Below, one piece after another: positions 53,621 through 64,000 of a stretch of DNA of 64,000 nt. A model generated the notes under the pieces. It did not search any database. It was not told where the DNA came from and saw nothing but the letters and a program-made list of their open reading frames with translations. Position numbers and translations under genes: made by a program. Source of the stretch: Podarcis raffonei (taxonomy: Eukaryota > Chordata > Lepidosauria > Squamata > Lacertidae); assembly GCF_027172205.1 (NCBI RefSeq), contig NC_070604.1:65303023-65367022 (forward strand). The letters are read 5' to 3'. Position 1 is the first letter of the stretch. Each line of letters starts with the position of its first letter.

Positions 53621-55364
53621 TTCAGTGATGTATTTGTGCAGTTTTGAACTGTAGGGGACTGGATGCAGTGCTTTATTTTTTGTATATAAAAAAATCAGTT
53701 GTAACTTCAGCACAAAAAGAAGCATTAAACATATTAGTAGTCTTCCTGTAGCTATACCTACTTATTCTGTAGCAAATTTATTCTATTATATTCTACTTTA
53801 TATATGTAAGAGGGCTCCCTAGCAGCTGACAAAAGTTTCTAAATACAGTCAAATACAGTAATCACATTGCATTCAAATAGAATCAGGATTATTTAGGCAG
53901 TATTTATTGTCCGTGTCCTTTTCCTTCTCTGGTTTTGTAGCAGGAAACCGTTCCCACCAAGCTCCTTTTTAGGCAAAGGAGTGGGACTGAGCAGCTAGAA
54001 CTTGCCCAACCCATAACGAAAGCAAATATACAGTACATTCACACAGAGAAAAAAGAGTTTGATTGTAAATCAACAAGGCAACTGGACTTCAACATTAATT
54101 TCTCCTTATAGAACCTCAGCTGCTTTATTAAAGTGTTTCATGAAGATTACAATTACACACATTTTTTAATTAGCAATAATTTTCTTTTTTTAAAGTCACA
54201 AACTGCAAGATACCCAAAGAGGCGATAGCTTTAGAATCTTACCTGTCTGGTATCAAAATTTAAGAAGTATATAATTGTAGGCCATTTCTCACTCATCAGA
54301 ACTATGACCCAAGTCCTAATATGTAATTTTATATTCAAGGAAAGTGTGATGGGGTAATATTGAGGTAGGTTATAGGACTGAGGAAACTCTAGCATCCAAC
54401 TCCAGCGAAATGGAATCAAATATTACTGAAACCAATGGAAGAAGTTGAAATTCACAGCTACTTAGCACTTATCCCTACTGAAAACAATCCTAAACACTTA
54501 ACTTGAGCATATTCCATCGAACATAGTAGGACTGTTGCATAGACAATGGTAGGATTGTATTGTTTGTCATACTTAACTTTATCTGGATTTAATACCTGCA
54601 TTTAGAAAACAAACCAAGCCCAAACACAAGCATCAAAATTTGAATAACATGATTTACAGTCAAATGCAGTGTACAACATTTCAGTTTTAGAATGCCTCAA
54701 CCCTTTTTGTCCATAGTTATTTGAGCACCAATTCTAACATTAGGCATGGCGGACTTCCCCGCCGCCCTTGGTTGCTTTTTAAAGCCAAAATACTTTTCTT
54801 TTTAAGACACATAATAACTTTTCTGTTTAGTCTGTCTTTTGTGAGCCTCATAAGATGACTCTTCCCAAGGCCCAAAACCTTGAGCGGTTTTGCCTGACTG
54901 GTCTATGTCCCTAAACTCTAGTAATCCCTCTTGCTTGTGGGGCTGGAGGATAGAGAGCGGGGTGCAAGTGAAAAAACTAGCCTACTGTACAACGTAAAAT
55001 TCACTTTAATTGCTCTGCTCACTTTTGCCTCTGGCTCAGCTCTGCACTGGCATTTGGTCCCTAGGTTACCCCAAAGGAAATGTGTCCCTGGGACTCAAAA
55101 TAGTTCATCGCTTCACTCTGCGGTTTACTTGCACTTCCTGCCTAGTTGTGGTACATTCTGCCTAATTTCATAGGTCCTCTTTTCAAAAACTGAAGCTGGA
55201 ACAAGATCAGTGCATGAATCTTCCTATAGATTATTTCTGTTTCGGATATATATCCCCTGTCACCTCAGAAGTAAGCCATGGTGAGTGAGCTCTGATTGTT
55301 CACCAAAAGAATAATAATAACAAAAGAATCAGTCATAATAACCAAAAGTGAAGGATGTCTGTTG
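53621..55364. other. Tail-to-tail gap between PEX3 and FUCA2, with FUCA2 3' UTR
   Basis: Several AATAAA hexamers on the minus strand (plus-strand TTTATT, for example about 53671 and 54124) could end FUCA2 transcripts; I cannot choose among them. A decayed dispersed repeat lies at about 54480-54565. No coding frame recognised. Confidence 0.55.
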
Positions 55365-55505
55365 CTAATAGACGTTAGTCAGCTGCAGAGTCCAGCCCCA
55401 CTGATACGAAAATATAGTGAACGGCAATTGAGGTGCGACTACCATCATTCCCTTCTCCCCCATGGAAACCCATGGCAATGGTTCTTCATATCCAATCAGC
55501 TTAAC
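55365..55505 (-). CDS. FUCA2: FUCA2 exon 7 (terminal coding part)
   Basis: 46 codons and [23 protein letters not shown], then [26 protein letters not shown]. Acceptor GTGTTTCAG. Confidence 0.95.
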   Translation of the reverse strand, partial: VKLIGYEEPLPWVSMGEKGMMVVAPQLPFTIFSYQWGWTLQLTNVY

Positions 55506-58500
55506 CTGAAACACAAAAGCTTTTATTAAATGGTAGAAGCCGTTCAAAGAGATGCTGACTCTCTTAAGATCTTGCACTTAAAAGTTTCTGTCTCTCCAGA
55601 TGAGAATAGCCATATTCTGGAATTAATGGGTGTTAAACAACAACATTGACTAGCCTTGTAAACTAATCTGTTAGGGGTGTTATATGCAGATGATCTTGCT
55701 TTGCTGGAATGCATTTCATGTTCTTTCTAGTCCTGAAATTCTTCAAGAGAAATTGTACAGAAGTCATAAAAATAGGCAAATATTCCTTACCACTGTCTTT
55801 CCGGTAACGCCTTTTGGTTCCCCAAGAATCAGAGTTCCTGAAGATGGCCAGTTAAGGAAAATGGCATACAGAATGTCTTCTTTTGGCTTGAATGTATACC
55901 TAGTAGGCGTTAACAAACGAAGAATCAATTTTTCTAAAGATCACAGGTGAAACTACCTAGCCTACAAACAATTTGGGACCCTCGCCAGCAAAGCTGTTTA
56001 GTAACCATTGCAAATACTGCACACCTCAGAAGTGTGTTGTTATTTTAAACCACCTCTTTTTCTAGAGGAGAAGGACCAATAGTTTAGAAATAGTAATCCC
56101 ACACATCATACGGAAGACAAAACTAGATAGCTTAGTCAAAATGATTGACCATGTGTGTGTGGGGGGGTGTTTAATGAAATAGCAGCTATGGAGGAAGAGG
56201 GTGATTCTGATCAAGACCACAGCATTTTGGGGGAGGATTTGCTCTCGCCCATTGCATAGTTTCGATCTAGATTGCACCCTTCCTTAAATGCTATTTTCAA
56301 CAGAAGGGGAGCTCCCATTGATACCAATGGAACTTTCCTCGTGGGGTTAACGGCAGCTGCAACAAAGGCAGGGGCTGTTTCAATCTGGATCAAGAGCAAA
56401 GTGTTAAAAGTCTCACTGCACAAATGCCACATTCCTGATTCAGTTCTCCCTGATTCAGTTACATCATACCTTGCTTGTGAAGGGAGTCAAATGAGGGGGA
56501 AGTGAAATATATCCAAGATAGCGGAACAATAACAAAAGTAAACTTAACGTTGGTACAGTACTTCCTGTGTTTTTGCTTCACAGACTTACCATACTCCTGG
56601 TGTGGCACTGTCATTCTGAGCTCTCCAAGGTTTAGTGCTGAAAATGGCTTCCCCATTGAGGGCCAGCCATGACCCCATTTGCTTCAAGCGCTCCTCAAAA
56701 ATAACAGGAATGCGGCCATCGTGGGTGGGCCCGATGTTCAACAAAAGATTTCCTCCACATGACACTGTTTCTACAAGTTGCTGAAATTATATAGAAAGAG
56801 GAGCAATGAAAAGCCACACTAGGTTTGGCATTCCCAACATAGCTGCCCAGCGTTTGAGATGGCACATTTATGTAGGTTGTTAAGCCTAAATTCATGCTTC
56901 TGTTACAACATTGTCAGTATCTTGCTGTAGAAGAGGAGGAGGAGTTTGGATTTGATATCCCACTTTATCACTACCCGAAGGAGTCTCAAGCGGCTAACAT
57001 TCTCCTTTCCCTTCCTTCCCCACAACAAACACTCTGTGAGGTGAGTGGGGCTGAGAGACTTCAGAGAAGTGTGACTAGCCCAAGGTCACCCAGCAGCTAC
57101 ATGTGGAGGAGCGGAGATGCGAACCCGGTTCACCAGATTACGAGTCTACCGCTCTTAACCACCACACCACACTGTAGGTTCAAAGAAAGTTTAACTCGTG
57201 GATGGGGAAACTGTGGCCCTTCAGATGATGTTGGGCTCCAAACCCCATCAGCCCCAGCTAACACATCCGGTTGTAAGGGTTGATGGGAGCTGTAGTTCAA
57301 CAACATCTAGAGGGAGACAAGTCCCCCAACCCTTGTCTAGCTGTTCACCTGGAAGTGCTCCTTCTGGGAATCAACATGGTCGTTTCATTAGTGGGCTCCT
57401 TAGTACCTTTTTTGTGGCCACTAGCCCTTTAAAATGAGAAACAACTCTTGCACAATTATTTATCTATCCATCCCACCCTTCCTCCCAAAGGAGCCCAGGA
57501 TCCGCAATACTTTTTAAAAAGCATTCTAAAAAAAAATTTGCATTATTCTAAAGAAAGTTACAATTATCAACATTGTCTCATCTAGTGAACTCAGGGTTGC
57601 CAGGAACGGTATCTGAAAGAATGCAAGAATTGACAGCCCCAGATTCTTTATCTGGTTTTACCTTTACAAGCTCTTCAATTGTTAGGTAGTCACTCAACTG
57701 TGCATTCCTCCGGTATCCCCAGGAATTTTTGTCTATCGTCATACAGTTTTCCCACTTATGGGGCAAAAGGTGTCCTGGGTTATAACGATCGGCACACGTG
57801 TAATAGCCTCCATGTTTACAAATGCAGTCAGCTCCCCAGCGATCATTTGTTACAACCATGTCCCGAACAGGGCTGGGGAGGGGGAGAATATATTGTTCAG
57901 ATACAGTGCTTTATTTTAACAGGAAGCTCAGTAGATCCCATATAAGCAGTTTACTATTCTCGAATGCTTCCTAATAGGTAGGACTTTAAAAAAACAACTG
58001 ATGCAGTGGTACACTCTCTGTGCATTTTCTTTTAAATCAAATATTTTAACCTAGGTGATTATGCACTTCTGGATGTTTAAAAACAGCTAACACTTGTGGA
58101 TACTATACAAAACCACAACCTCATCGTTTCTGCTCTAGCATGCTACACTTGTGGGGATTCTACATGTATTTGAAAGTATTTTCTAACTTAGAAATGCCAG
58201 TGTCTTTAAAAAGCCAATCCACTTCAAGCACCAAGACTTTTGCACTAGTTTTTTGTGGGTTTTTTAAAGAGTGCCAATCCTCTTTTTTTGAGTATTTGCT
58301 ACTGGAACTTTTGGGGGCCCCCAAGGGATGTCACTGACACAGTCCCTCAGCTTTGGCTTCAAAATGTATATGTGCTCTAATCGTCACCTGGAGGAAGATC
58401 AGGGGCTTTGCTTCAAAGTGTTCTATTTTATCACCCTGGCAAGGTAATAGCATTTTGTATTTTCACATTTCACTTGGCATCTGGCAATGTCCCAGAAAGT

Positions 58501-61500
58501 GCCCAAAGGCTAAGGTTTTCTTCCTAAAAATGCTGATGGTTTGGCAAGCATGAAGTGGCAAAAGGTGCTCCAGCCTGCCATATCTCAGGAGTAATAAGGT
58601 AACACACTATCAGGAAGCCACTTTTCTCGGGGTTTCTGAATTCTGAAGAAGGAAAAAAAAGGGGGGGGACAGGAACTACACTTGTTTGGTGACATGTGGG
58701 ATATTTAGTGTTCCCTGTTGTCCTCCATACAACAGAATAAAAAAAGCAACCTGGGCTTCCCAAGTATTCCCTGGAAGATGACAGCAACAGTGCATTTTAT
58801 TGCATTTCCTTTATGGATGATGCCACTGGCAGCCTGACCTTTGATGCAGATATGTCACACAAGCCTCATCCAGAATCAATTTATATATTTTTTAAAAAAT
58901 CAATGCAAAGTTGCCAATATGCACTTATTTAGGCATGTTCACTATGCTTAAGTACTTGCAGGAGAGGGAAAAGGAATAAAATAAAAATGGAACAGAGAGA
59001 AAGAACATTGGGCATTAACAGTGTACTGAGCATGCACCTATTTGCTGATCAATTTTTGTACCTGCAGAAAACCAACAGCATGCACTGAAAATGATAGTTG
59101 GTGTACTGAAGCACTTGTGCAGAGGGAGGGAGGGAAAGAAATATTAAATACCAGTAAAATCATGACAAAGCAAAATGGAGTCACATGCACAAATTCTGAA
59201 ATTTCAGAGTTTCTCTCTACAACAAAACAAAAGAAAAATTAATGTGAGACCAAGGACAGAATGGGACAGTAACAGAGGGGGAAAGGGGGAAACTGTTCAT
59301 ACCTAATTCATGTGTACAGTGGTACCTCAGGTTAAGTACTTAATTCGTTCCGGAGGTCCGTACTTAACCTGAAACTGTTGTTAACCTGAAGCACCACTTT
59401 AGCTAATGGGGCCTCCTGCTGCCGCCGCGCTGCCAAACTACAATTTCTGTTCTCATCTTGAAGCAAAGTTCTTAACCTGAAGCACAATTTCTGGGTTAGC
59501 GGAGTCTGTAACCTGAACCGTATGTAACCTGAAGCGTATGTAACCTAAGGTACCACTGTATGTGTGCTCTAAAGACACCTGTTTAGGGCTCAGGTTGCCT
59601 ACTGATAAAATGAATTTTAATTTGACAAATGATGCAATCCTCTACCTACTTAAAAGGTAAAGGTAAAGGACCCCTGACAGTCAAGTCCAATCGCGAACGA
59701 CTCGGGGGTTGCGGCACTCATCTCAATTTACTGGCCGAGGGAGCCGATGTTTGTCCACAGACAGTTTTTCCAGATCATGTGGCCAACATGACTAAGCCGC
59801 TTCTGGCAAAACCAGAGCAATGCATGGAAACACCGTTTAGCTTCCTGCTGGAGCGGTACCTATTTATCTACTTGCACGTTGACGTGCTTTCGAACTGCTA
59901 GATTGGCAGGAGCAGGGACTGAGCAACGGGAGCTCACCCCGTCGCGGGAATTTGAACCGCCAACCTTCCGATCAGCAAGCCCAAGGCTCAGTGGTTTATA
60001 CCACAGCGCCACCCGCATCCCTCTTACCTACTTACCTGAATTCAAATGGGCTTTCTTCTCAGTGGCCATGCATAGGATTTTGCTGTTAATCATATGAAGT
60101 ACTTACTCAAATAAATATAACACATAGATGCATAAAACCAAAATCTCAACAGCAGGGCCTTTTTCAGAATGTGTAAGCAATTTCACATTTTCAACAAAAG
60201 CTGCCATTTGTTTTTAATATTTTCCACCCTCTATTTACAGGCACACCAGAAAGGAACCAGTTTCAAAAAAATAAGCAGCTGATAAATCAACTGGCAGTTC
60301 TTTAGCTATCAGAAAGTCCTATTACACCTAAAGGAAATCGTGTGGTCTATCTAAACTATTTAAATAGGCCAATCTTTACTATTTGCTTGAAATGCTTAAG
60401 CAACATTTTCAAATCATTTTCTAAGCAACTTGGGGCCTTCCTCTACATCTGCCACTGGACAAACACATCCCTCCTGCAACTCATTGGAAATGTGACTTCC
60501 AACAACATATGAACAATTAGTGGAAAATCAGAACAGTGGAGAATGCGTCAGACTGAGTTGCATTTAGACCAGTCCTCACCAACCTTGAGTTTCCACAAAT
60601 TGTTGCAGATTGTGTGGGCTGCTGTCCAAGAACATCTGAGGGCTCAAGGTTAAGGAAGGCTGGTTTACTTCAGCCTTTGCTGAACTAGTGTCCTCCAGAT
60701 GTTTCAGCCTACCATACTTCCACCCTGGCTGGCTTTAGTCCATAACATCTGAAGGCCATCAGGTTGAAGGAGGCTGGTTTAGACAAATGCTTCCAGCAGA
60801 ATTGGGTTAAATATCATCAAGTCTTCAACCCTAACCTACTGAAGAAGAAAACTGCACTTGTCCAGGACTCCTAAGCTGTGTAACTACAGGTCAGAAATCA
60901 CAGGTACCTGCAATGACAGCCACATTCCAAAACCACAAGGAACTAGTAGTATGAAGTACACTGGTACCTCGGGTTACATACGCTTCAGGTTACATACGTT
61001 TCTGGTTACAGACTCCGCTAACCCAGAAATAGTACCTCAGGTTAAGAACTTTGCTTCAGGATGAGAACAGAAATCGTGCAGCGGCAGCGGGAAGCCCCAT
61101 TAGATCAAGTGGTGCTTCAGGTTAAGAACAGTTTCAGGTTAAGAACAGACCTCCAGAACAAATTAAGTTTTTAACCCAAGGTACCACTGTATCCCATTCT
61201 CTCTCAATATCTTATTTGGGTAAGTAAATTAGAATTTGTTAACATGAAATGATTAATCAACAGTGAAACCCTGCACATGTTCACTCAGAAGTAAGTTTAG
61301 TGGGACTTGCTCCTAAGAAACTGTTTGTAAATGCATCAGCCTGAAGCAATGAGTTGCAAGAAATGCCATTAAAAAGCTGTTGGGAAACAAGTTTCTTGCA
61401 ATTATTAATATTGAATGCATTATATCAAGGGCAGGGAGTGGGGAAATGGACGCACCTGTCATTATAAAGCCAAGCTAGGAAGCCAGTGCTGTTCCAATAA

Positions 61501-62908
61501 GTGTCTGGGGCATGCCCATCTCCATCTGACCACAGAATCTCTGGGTGGTACTTGTTCACAATCTCATACAGCTCTGGGAGTGACTTGGCACTTGGGAATT
61601 GGTTTTTTAGGAACCCACTAGAGGCATCATCAAGGAAAAGAGGATTGAACCATTCAAAGAGCGAGTGATAGAGTCCAAAGTGTAAGACAGTTCTGTTTCT
61701 AATGGATGATGCTAATTCAGCCACAATGTCCCGTTTGGGTCCAACATCAACAGCATTCCAATTCCAAGAATATTTAGATCCCCACAATGTAAAACCTAGG
61801 AAACGAATGTTAGGATTAATAAAATAATTGTAATTGTAAATATATCGTGCACCTTTATTTTGCATTCTTGTTTAACCTAATGCTTCTGAACCTGTTGCTG
61901 GAAGCCTCAGGAGGGAAGAGTGCTCTTGTGCTCAGCTCCTGCTTGCAGGTTTCAAACAGGCATCTGTTTGGCCACTGTGAGAACAGGATGCTGGACTAGA
62001 TGGGCCACTGGCCTGATCCAACTGGCTCTTATGTTCTTTAACTAAAGCATGCTCCGATTTAAATTAGCTGTTTATGGAGTACAGTCCGCCAGCCCTTGCT
62101 GTTGGGAATAGACAGCCAAGTGGGAGGCTGGCCAGGTAGGCAGGTGCTACACTGGTCTTTCTTGTGCTTGCTGTGTGCAATGCCTGCCTGGGAGCTGAGT
62201 GCTCAGTGCCGAAGGAGAGCCTTTCCACCATGTAGGCCCAGTGGCACTCGCTGCCTCCCAAGGTGAGTAAGGTGCTGGCCTCACATTCACCTTGGGTCAG
62301 TCTCCATTGGGCTGCTAAGGCTGGGGGAATCCTCTTCCCAGGCCCCTGTGGGGCGGTGTGAGGAGGCACCTCTCTTTGGGACAGCTCAAAGACCAGGGGC
62401 GGTGGTGACTGCTGCTCAGAGGACTCCCAAGGAGCAGAGAGCAGGCTGAGGGAACACTCCACAAGGGGGGGTGTTCGAAAATGGGTGAGGGACTCACAGC
62501 TCTGAAGGCAAGGGGTGAAGTGACTGAGTTTCTGAGGCTTGGAGAGTGTTTCCTCACAGGGGAGCCGCAGAAAGAATGTAGTTGGCCAAGGAAGCCATGG
62601 ACTCAAAATGGTTGAAAACCTCTGTATCTAAGCAGCTGAATGAGGAAGCCCCACCCAGGCTTTTTGTCTGTTGAAACAAACAAAACAACTGTGCTCAGAA
62701 AGAAATACATTCAAGTTTACCTTCATGGTGCTTTGAAGTCAAGACAACATATTTGGCACCTGACGCTTTCAAAATGTCTGCCCACTGGTCGGCATCAAAA
62801 AACTCTGCTGTAAACAAAGGGCCAAAATCTTCGTAACTGAAACCAGGAAGATAGTTGCTCTTCATAAAGTTTACATAGGGAACTCTCTTTTCTTTCTGCC
62901 AATACCAC
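55365..62908 (-). CDS. FUCA2: FUCA2, plasma alpha-L-fucosidase (exons 2-7; exon 1 outside window)
   Basis: A glycoside hydrolase family 29 enzyme that removes alpha-L-fucose from glycoconjugates; secreted or lysosomal. Exons in order: 62721-62908, 61456-61795, 57662-57872, 56590-56780, 55791-55899, 55365-55505, giving 392 C-terminal residues (human protein 467). The missing first exon, with signal peptide and N-terminus, must lie beyond 64000. Conserved parts: [24 protein letters not shown] then [26 protein letters not shown] (its SDG Asp is the expected GH29 nucleophile), [18 protein letters not shown] (Glu probably acid/base by FUCA1 analogy), and [16 protein letters not shown]-glycosylation sequons are seen at NRT and NST. 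The C-terminal beta domain ends [14 protein letters not shown]. Junctions are in phase with GT-AG introns. The gene looks intact. Confidence 0.96.
55791..55899 (-). CDS. FUCA2: FUCA2 exon 6
   Basis: 36 codons: [20 protein letters not shown] then [16 protein letters not shown]. Acceptor CTACTAG, donor GTAAGGAA. Confidence 0.93.
56590..56780 (-). CDS. FUCA2: FUCA2 exon 5
   Basis: 63 codons: [63 protein letters not shown]. Acceptor ATAATTTCAG, donor GTAAGTCT. Confidence 0.95.
56931..57175 (-). repeat. tRNA-derived SINE (same family as 8497-8735)
   Basis: Reverse orientation: B-box complement GGAGATGCGAACCCGGTTCA, then AGCCCAAGGTCACCCAGCAG, CACAACAAACACTCTGTGAG, CCCGAAGGAGTCTCAAGCGG and the tail complement GTAGAAGAGGAGGAGG. 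In FUCA2 intron 4. Confidence 0.85.
57195..57335. mobile_element. Palindromic hAT-like MITE remnant
   Basis: GAAACTGTGGCCCTTCAGAT and GGGCTCCAAACCCCATCAGC mirror GGGTTGATGGGAGCTGTAGT and TCAACAACATCTAGAGGGAG. Same family as 24427 and 31271. In FUCA2 intron 4. Confidence 0.72.
57662..57872 (-). CDS. FUCA2: FUCA2 exon 4
   Basis: 70 codons: [20 protein letters not shown] through [20 protein letters not shown] to [11 protein letters not shown]. Acceptor CTCCCCAG, donor GTAAAACC. Confidence 0.96.
59317..59558 (+). mobile_element. Tigger/pogo-like MITE, 242 bp
   Basis: Ends CAGTGGTACCTCAGGTTA and CAGTGGTACCTTAGGTTA (complement), flanked by TA (59315-59316 and 59559-59560). Interior AAGTACTTAATTCGTTCCGG and TAGCTAATGGGGCCTCCTGC match the copy at 40119. 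In FUCA2 intron 3. Confidence 0.88.
59653..60022 (-). repeat. Sauria-type SINE, near full length
   Basis: On the minus strand: head GGATGCGGGTGGCGCTGTGG then GGTTCAAATTCCCGCGACGG, body GGTGAGCTCCCGTTGCTCAG, AAGTAGATAAATAGGTACCG and GCCAGAAGCGGCTTAGTC, tail GGGGTCCTTTACCTTTACC. The most complete copy in the window, with the tRNA-like A and B boxes still readable. In FUCA2 intron 3. Confidence 0.92.
60959..61189 (-). mobile_element. Tigger/pogo-like MITE, 231 bp, reverse orientation
   Basis: Ends CACTGGTACCTCGGGTTA and (complement) CAGTGGTACCTTGGGTTA, TA on both sides (60957-60958 and 61190-61191). It reads in reverse relative to the copy at 59317, 1.4 kb away in the same intron. Confidence 0.88.
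61264..61345. repeat. Copy of dispersed GGGACTTACT-type repeat
   Basis: CAGAAGTAAGTTTAGTGGGA then CTTGCTCCTAAG and, further on, GCATCAGCCTG. Confidence 0.5.
61456..61795 (-). CDS. FUCA2: FUCA2 exon 3 (nucleophile exon)
   Basis: 112 codons from [20 protein letters not shown] to [11 protein letters not shown], with WSDGDG and the NRT and NST sequons. Acceptor TTTCCTAG, donor GTGCGTCC. Confidence 0.96.
61925..62040 (+). repeat. LINE/SINE tail (CR1-like)
   Basis: GGCATCTGTTTGGCCACTGT, GAGAACAGGATGCTGGACTA, GATGGGCCACTGGCCTGATC and TGGCTCTTATGTTCT form a common reptile retroposon tail. In FUCA2 intron 2. Confidence 0.6.
62070..62626 (-). repeat. GC-rich insertion, probably a hAT-like element
   Basis: The right boundary read on the minus strand starts CAGAGGTTTTCAACCATTTT, a hAT/Charlie-type end. 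The G+C-rich interior stands out from the surrounding intron and gives a 180-codon minus-strand open frame (62064-62606) that resembles no protein family I know. The matching left end is not recognised, so the element is truncated or the call is wrong. Confidence 0.4.
62721..62908 (-). CDS. FUCA2: FUCA2 exon 2
   Basis: [20 protein letters not shown], then [20 protein letters not shown] and [22 protein letters not shown]. The first base completes a Trp codon split with exon 1. Acceptor TTTGTAG, donor GTAAACTT. Confidence 0.96.
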
Positions 62909-64000
62909 CTACAAAGGAAACAAACAAGCCCATTGTATCTGCACACAAAGGCAGAAGCATTCAGAAGTTCCCGAACAAAGATTCAAACATGTTCTGGAGT
63001 ATAGTCCTGCATCATGGGGCTTTTAGGAAACACAAGAAGCTGCTTTGTACCAAATCAACATGTTTCATTATTATACAACATGTTTCATTATTAGTGATCA
63101 ACGTATAAGTTCCTGGATTAAGAACTGGTTTAAACAATTAGGAAGAAGAAAAAAGAAAGGAAAAAGGGGTGAGTGGTGAGTGGGGTGGTTATGCTTCTAT
63201 TATTCTACTTAAAGCCTATTCTCATATTATTTATGCCACACATGTGAATGGAGTGAAGAAAAATCAGCTGCACCTCCTAATCATGGTAAGCTTTGCTTTG
63301 ACGATCGACATAAAGTCCAAACCAATATAAGCCACTTGTGTGAAAATGCTCCTTGCCCTGGAGCTAGTTTGCAGCTTTAGAACTCAGGTCACTTCTCATA
63401 CAGCCTGTTTATTGTGCGCTTAACTCCATTTATTCAGAAAACGTTTGCAAGGAGACTACACATCTTCCGGTGTTCATTGAGCAGTCACTCTGATTTGCTT
63501 GCGTGGAGGTTATGCGATGTCCCTCTGGGCAATTGTTTAGCTGCTCCTCAAACTCAGTTCATTAGTGGAGGTGCAGGATTTCCCAAGGGTTCATCCTTCG
63601 AGCCCCCTCACTTACATGAATACATGAAGCAGTAGCTTCCACTGAACAGCTAGAGCCCACCCACCTTAGAGCTAAAATGGCAGGGCTTCCGAGTTAAGTT
63701 TTGTATCATTCGTTTCTCTCTAGCAAGCGGCTGAGTCTAATGATCACAGAGGACCCACCAGAGGTAGCTTAGGTGCCAACCCCTAGGGGCCAAGATAACT
63801 TTGGGCTCCCCAATAAAATATTTGAGGGGGCCAGCCCCCCCCCCCCAGGATTGATGGGCATTGCCATTCAAATGGTGTGCGTGCATTATGTCTTGTGATC
63901 CATTACGCGGGGCGAGGCTGACCTGCCACACCTCCAATATTTTATTCCAGTTGGTACCCCAGGGAGGCAGCGACCCTCCTTGACATTTCCCACCCAGGAG
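62909..64000 (-). other. FUCA2 intron 1 (part)
   Basis: No sequence resembling FUCA2 exon 1 (the FGIFIHWG region) is present. A 20-bp tandem duplication lies at about 63057-63096 (ACATGTTTCATTATTA twice). Nothing else supported. Confidence 0.7.

Overview
The window is eukaryotic nuclear DNA from a squamate reptile, most likely a lizard. Three things point there: the protein-coding exons are vertebrate orthologues in the AIG1-ADAT2-PEX3-FUCA2 order known from human 6q24; the repeats include Sauria-type tRNA SINEs, CR1 tails, L1 and many short hAT- and Tigger-like MITEs; and the only CpG-dense stretch is a single promoter island. I cannot name the species.

Layout. 1-5623 holds the last two coding exons of AIG1 (+), with its 3' UTR behind them. 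About 6.9-34 kb is gene-poor spacer with repeats, an AGTTCA-rich patch (16.7-17.2 kb), a processed PMPCA pseudogene split by a Sauria SINE (21.0-22.5 kb), an L1 ORF2 remnant (26.6-27.5 kb), two fold-back sequences and a small retroposed fragment (30.15-30.57 kb). 34218-43100 is complete ADAT2 (-), six exons, about 182 residues. 43101-43368 is a 268-bp bidirectional CpG promoter. 43369-52605 is complete PEX3 (+), twelve exons, 373 residues, with its 3' UTR to about 53.6 kb. 55365-62908 is FUCA2 (-), exons 2 to 7; exon 1 lies past the right edge.

The four genes are housekeeping genes with separate jobs: a membrane lipid hydrolase (AIG1), the catalytic subunit of the tRNA A34 deaminase (ADAT2), the peroxisomal membrane receptor for PEX19 (PEX3) and a secreted or lysosomal alpha-L-fucosidase (FUCA2). 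ADAT2 and PEX3 share a promoter; PEX3 and FUCA2 converge tail to tail.

The most interesting signal is in ADAT2 intron 3. It has an exact minor-spliceosome (U12) donor and a near-consensus U12 branch point, and the reading frame requires an AT 3' terminus (GT-AT). Other items worth a look are two near-perfect fold-back hairpins, an inverted pair of Tigger-like MITEs inside one FUCA2 intron, and a cluster of thirteen AGTTCA/TGAACT motifs. I found no wholly new gene system. All exon boundaries were read by eye from splice signals and from remembered human proteins, without transcript data.
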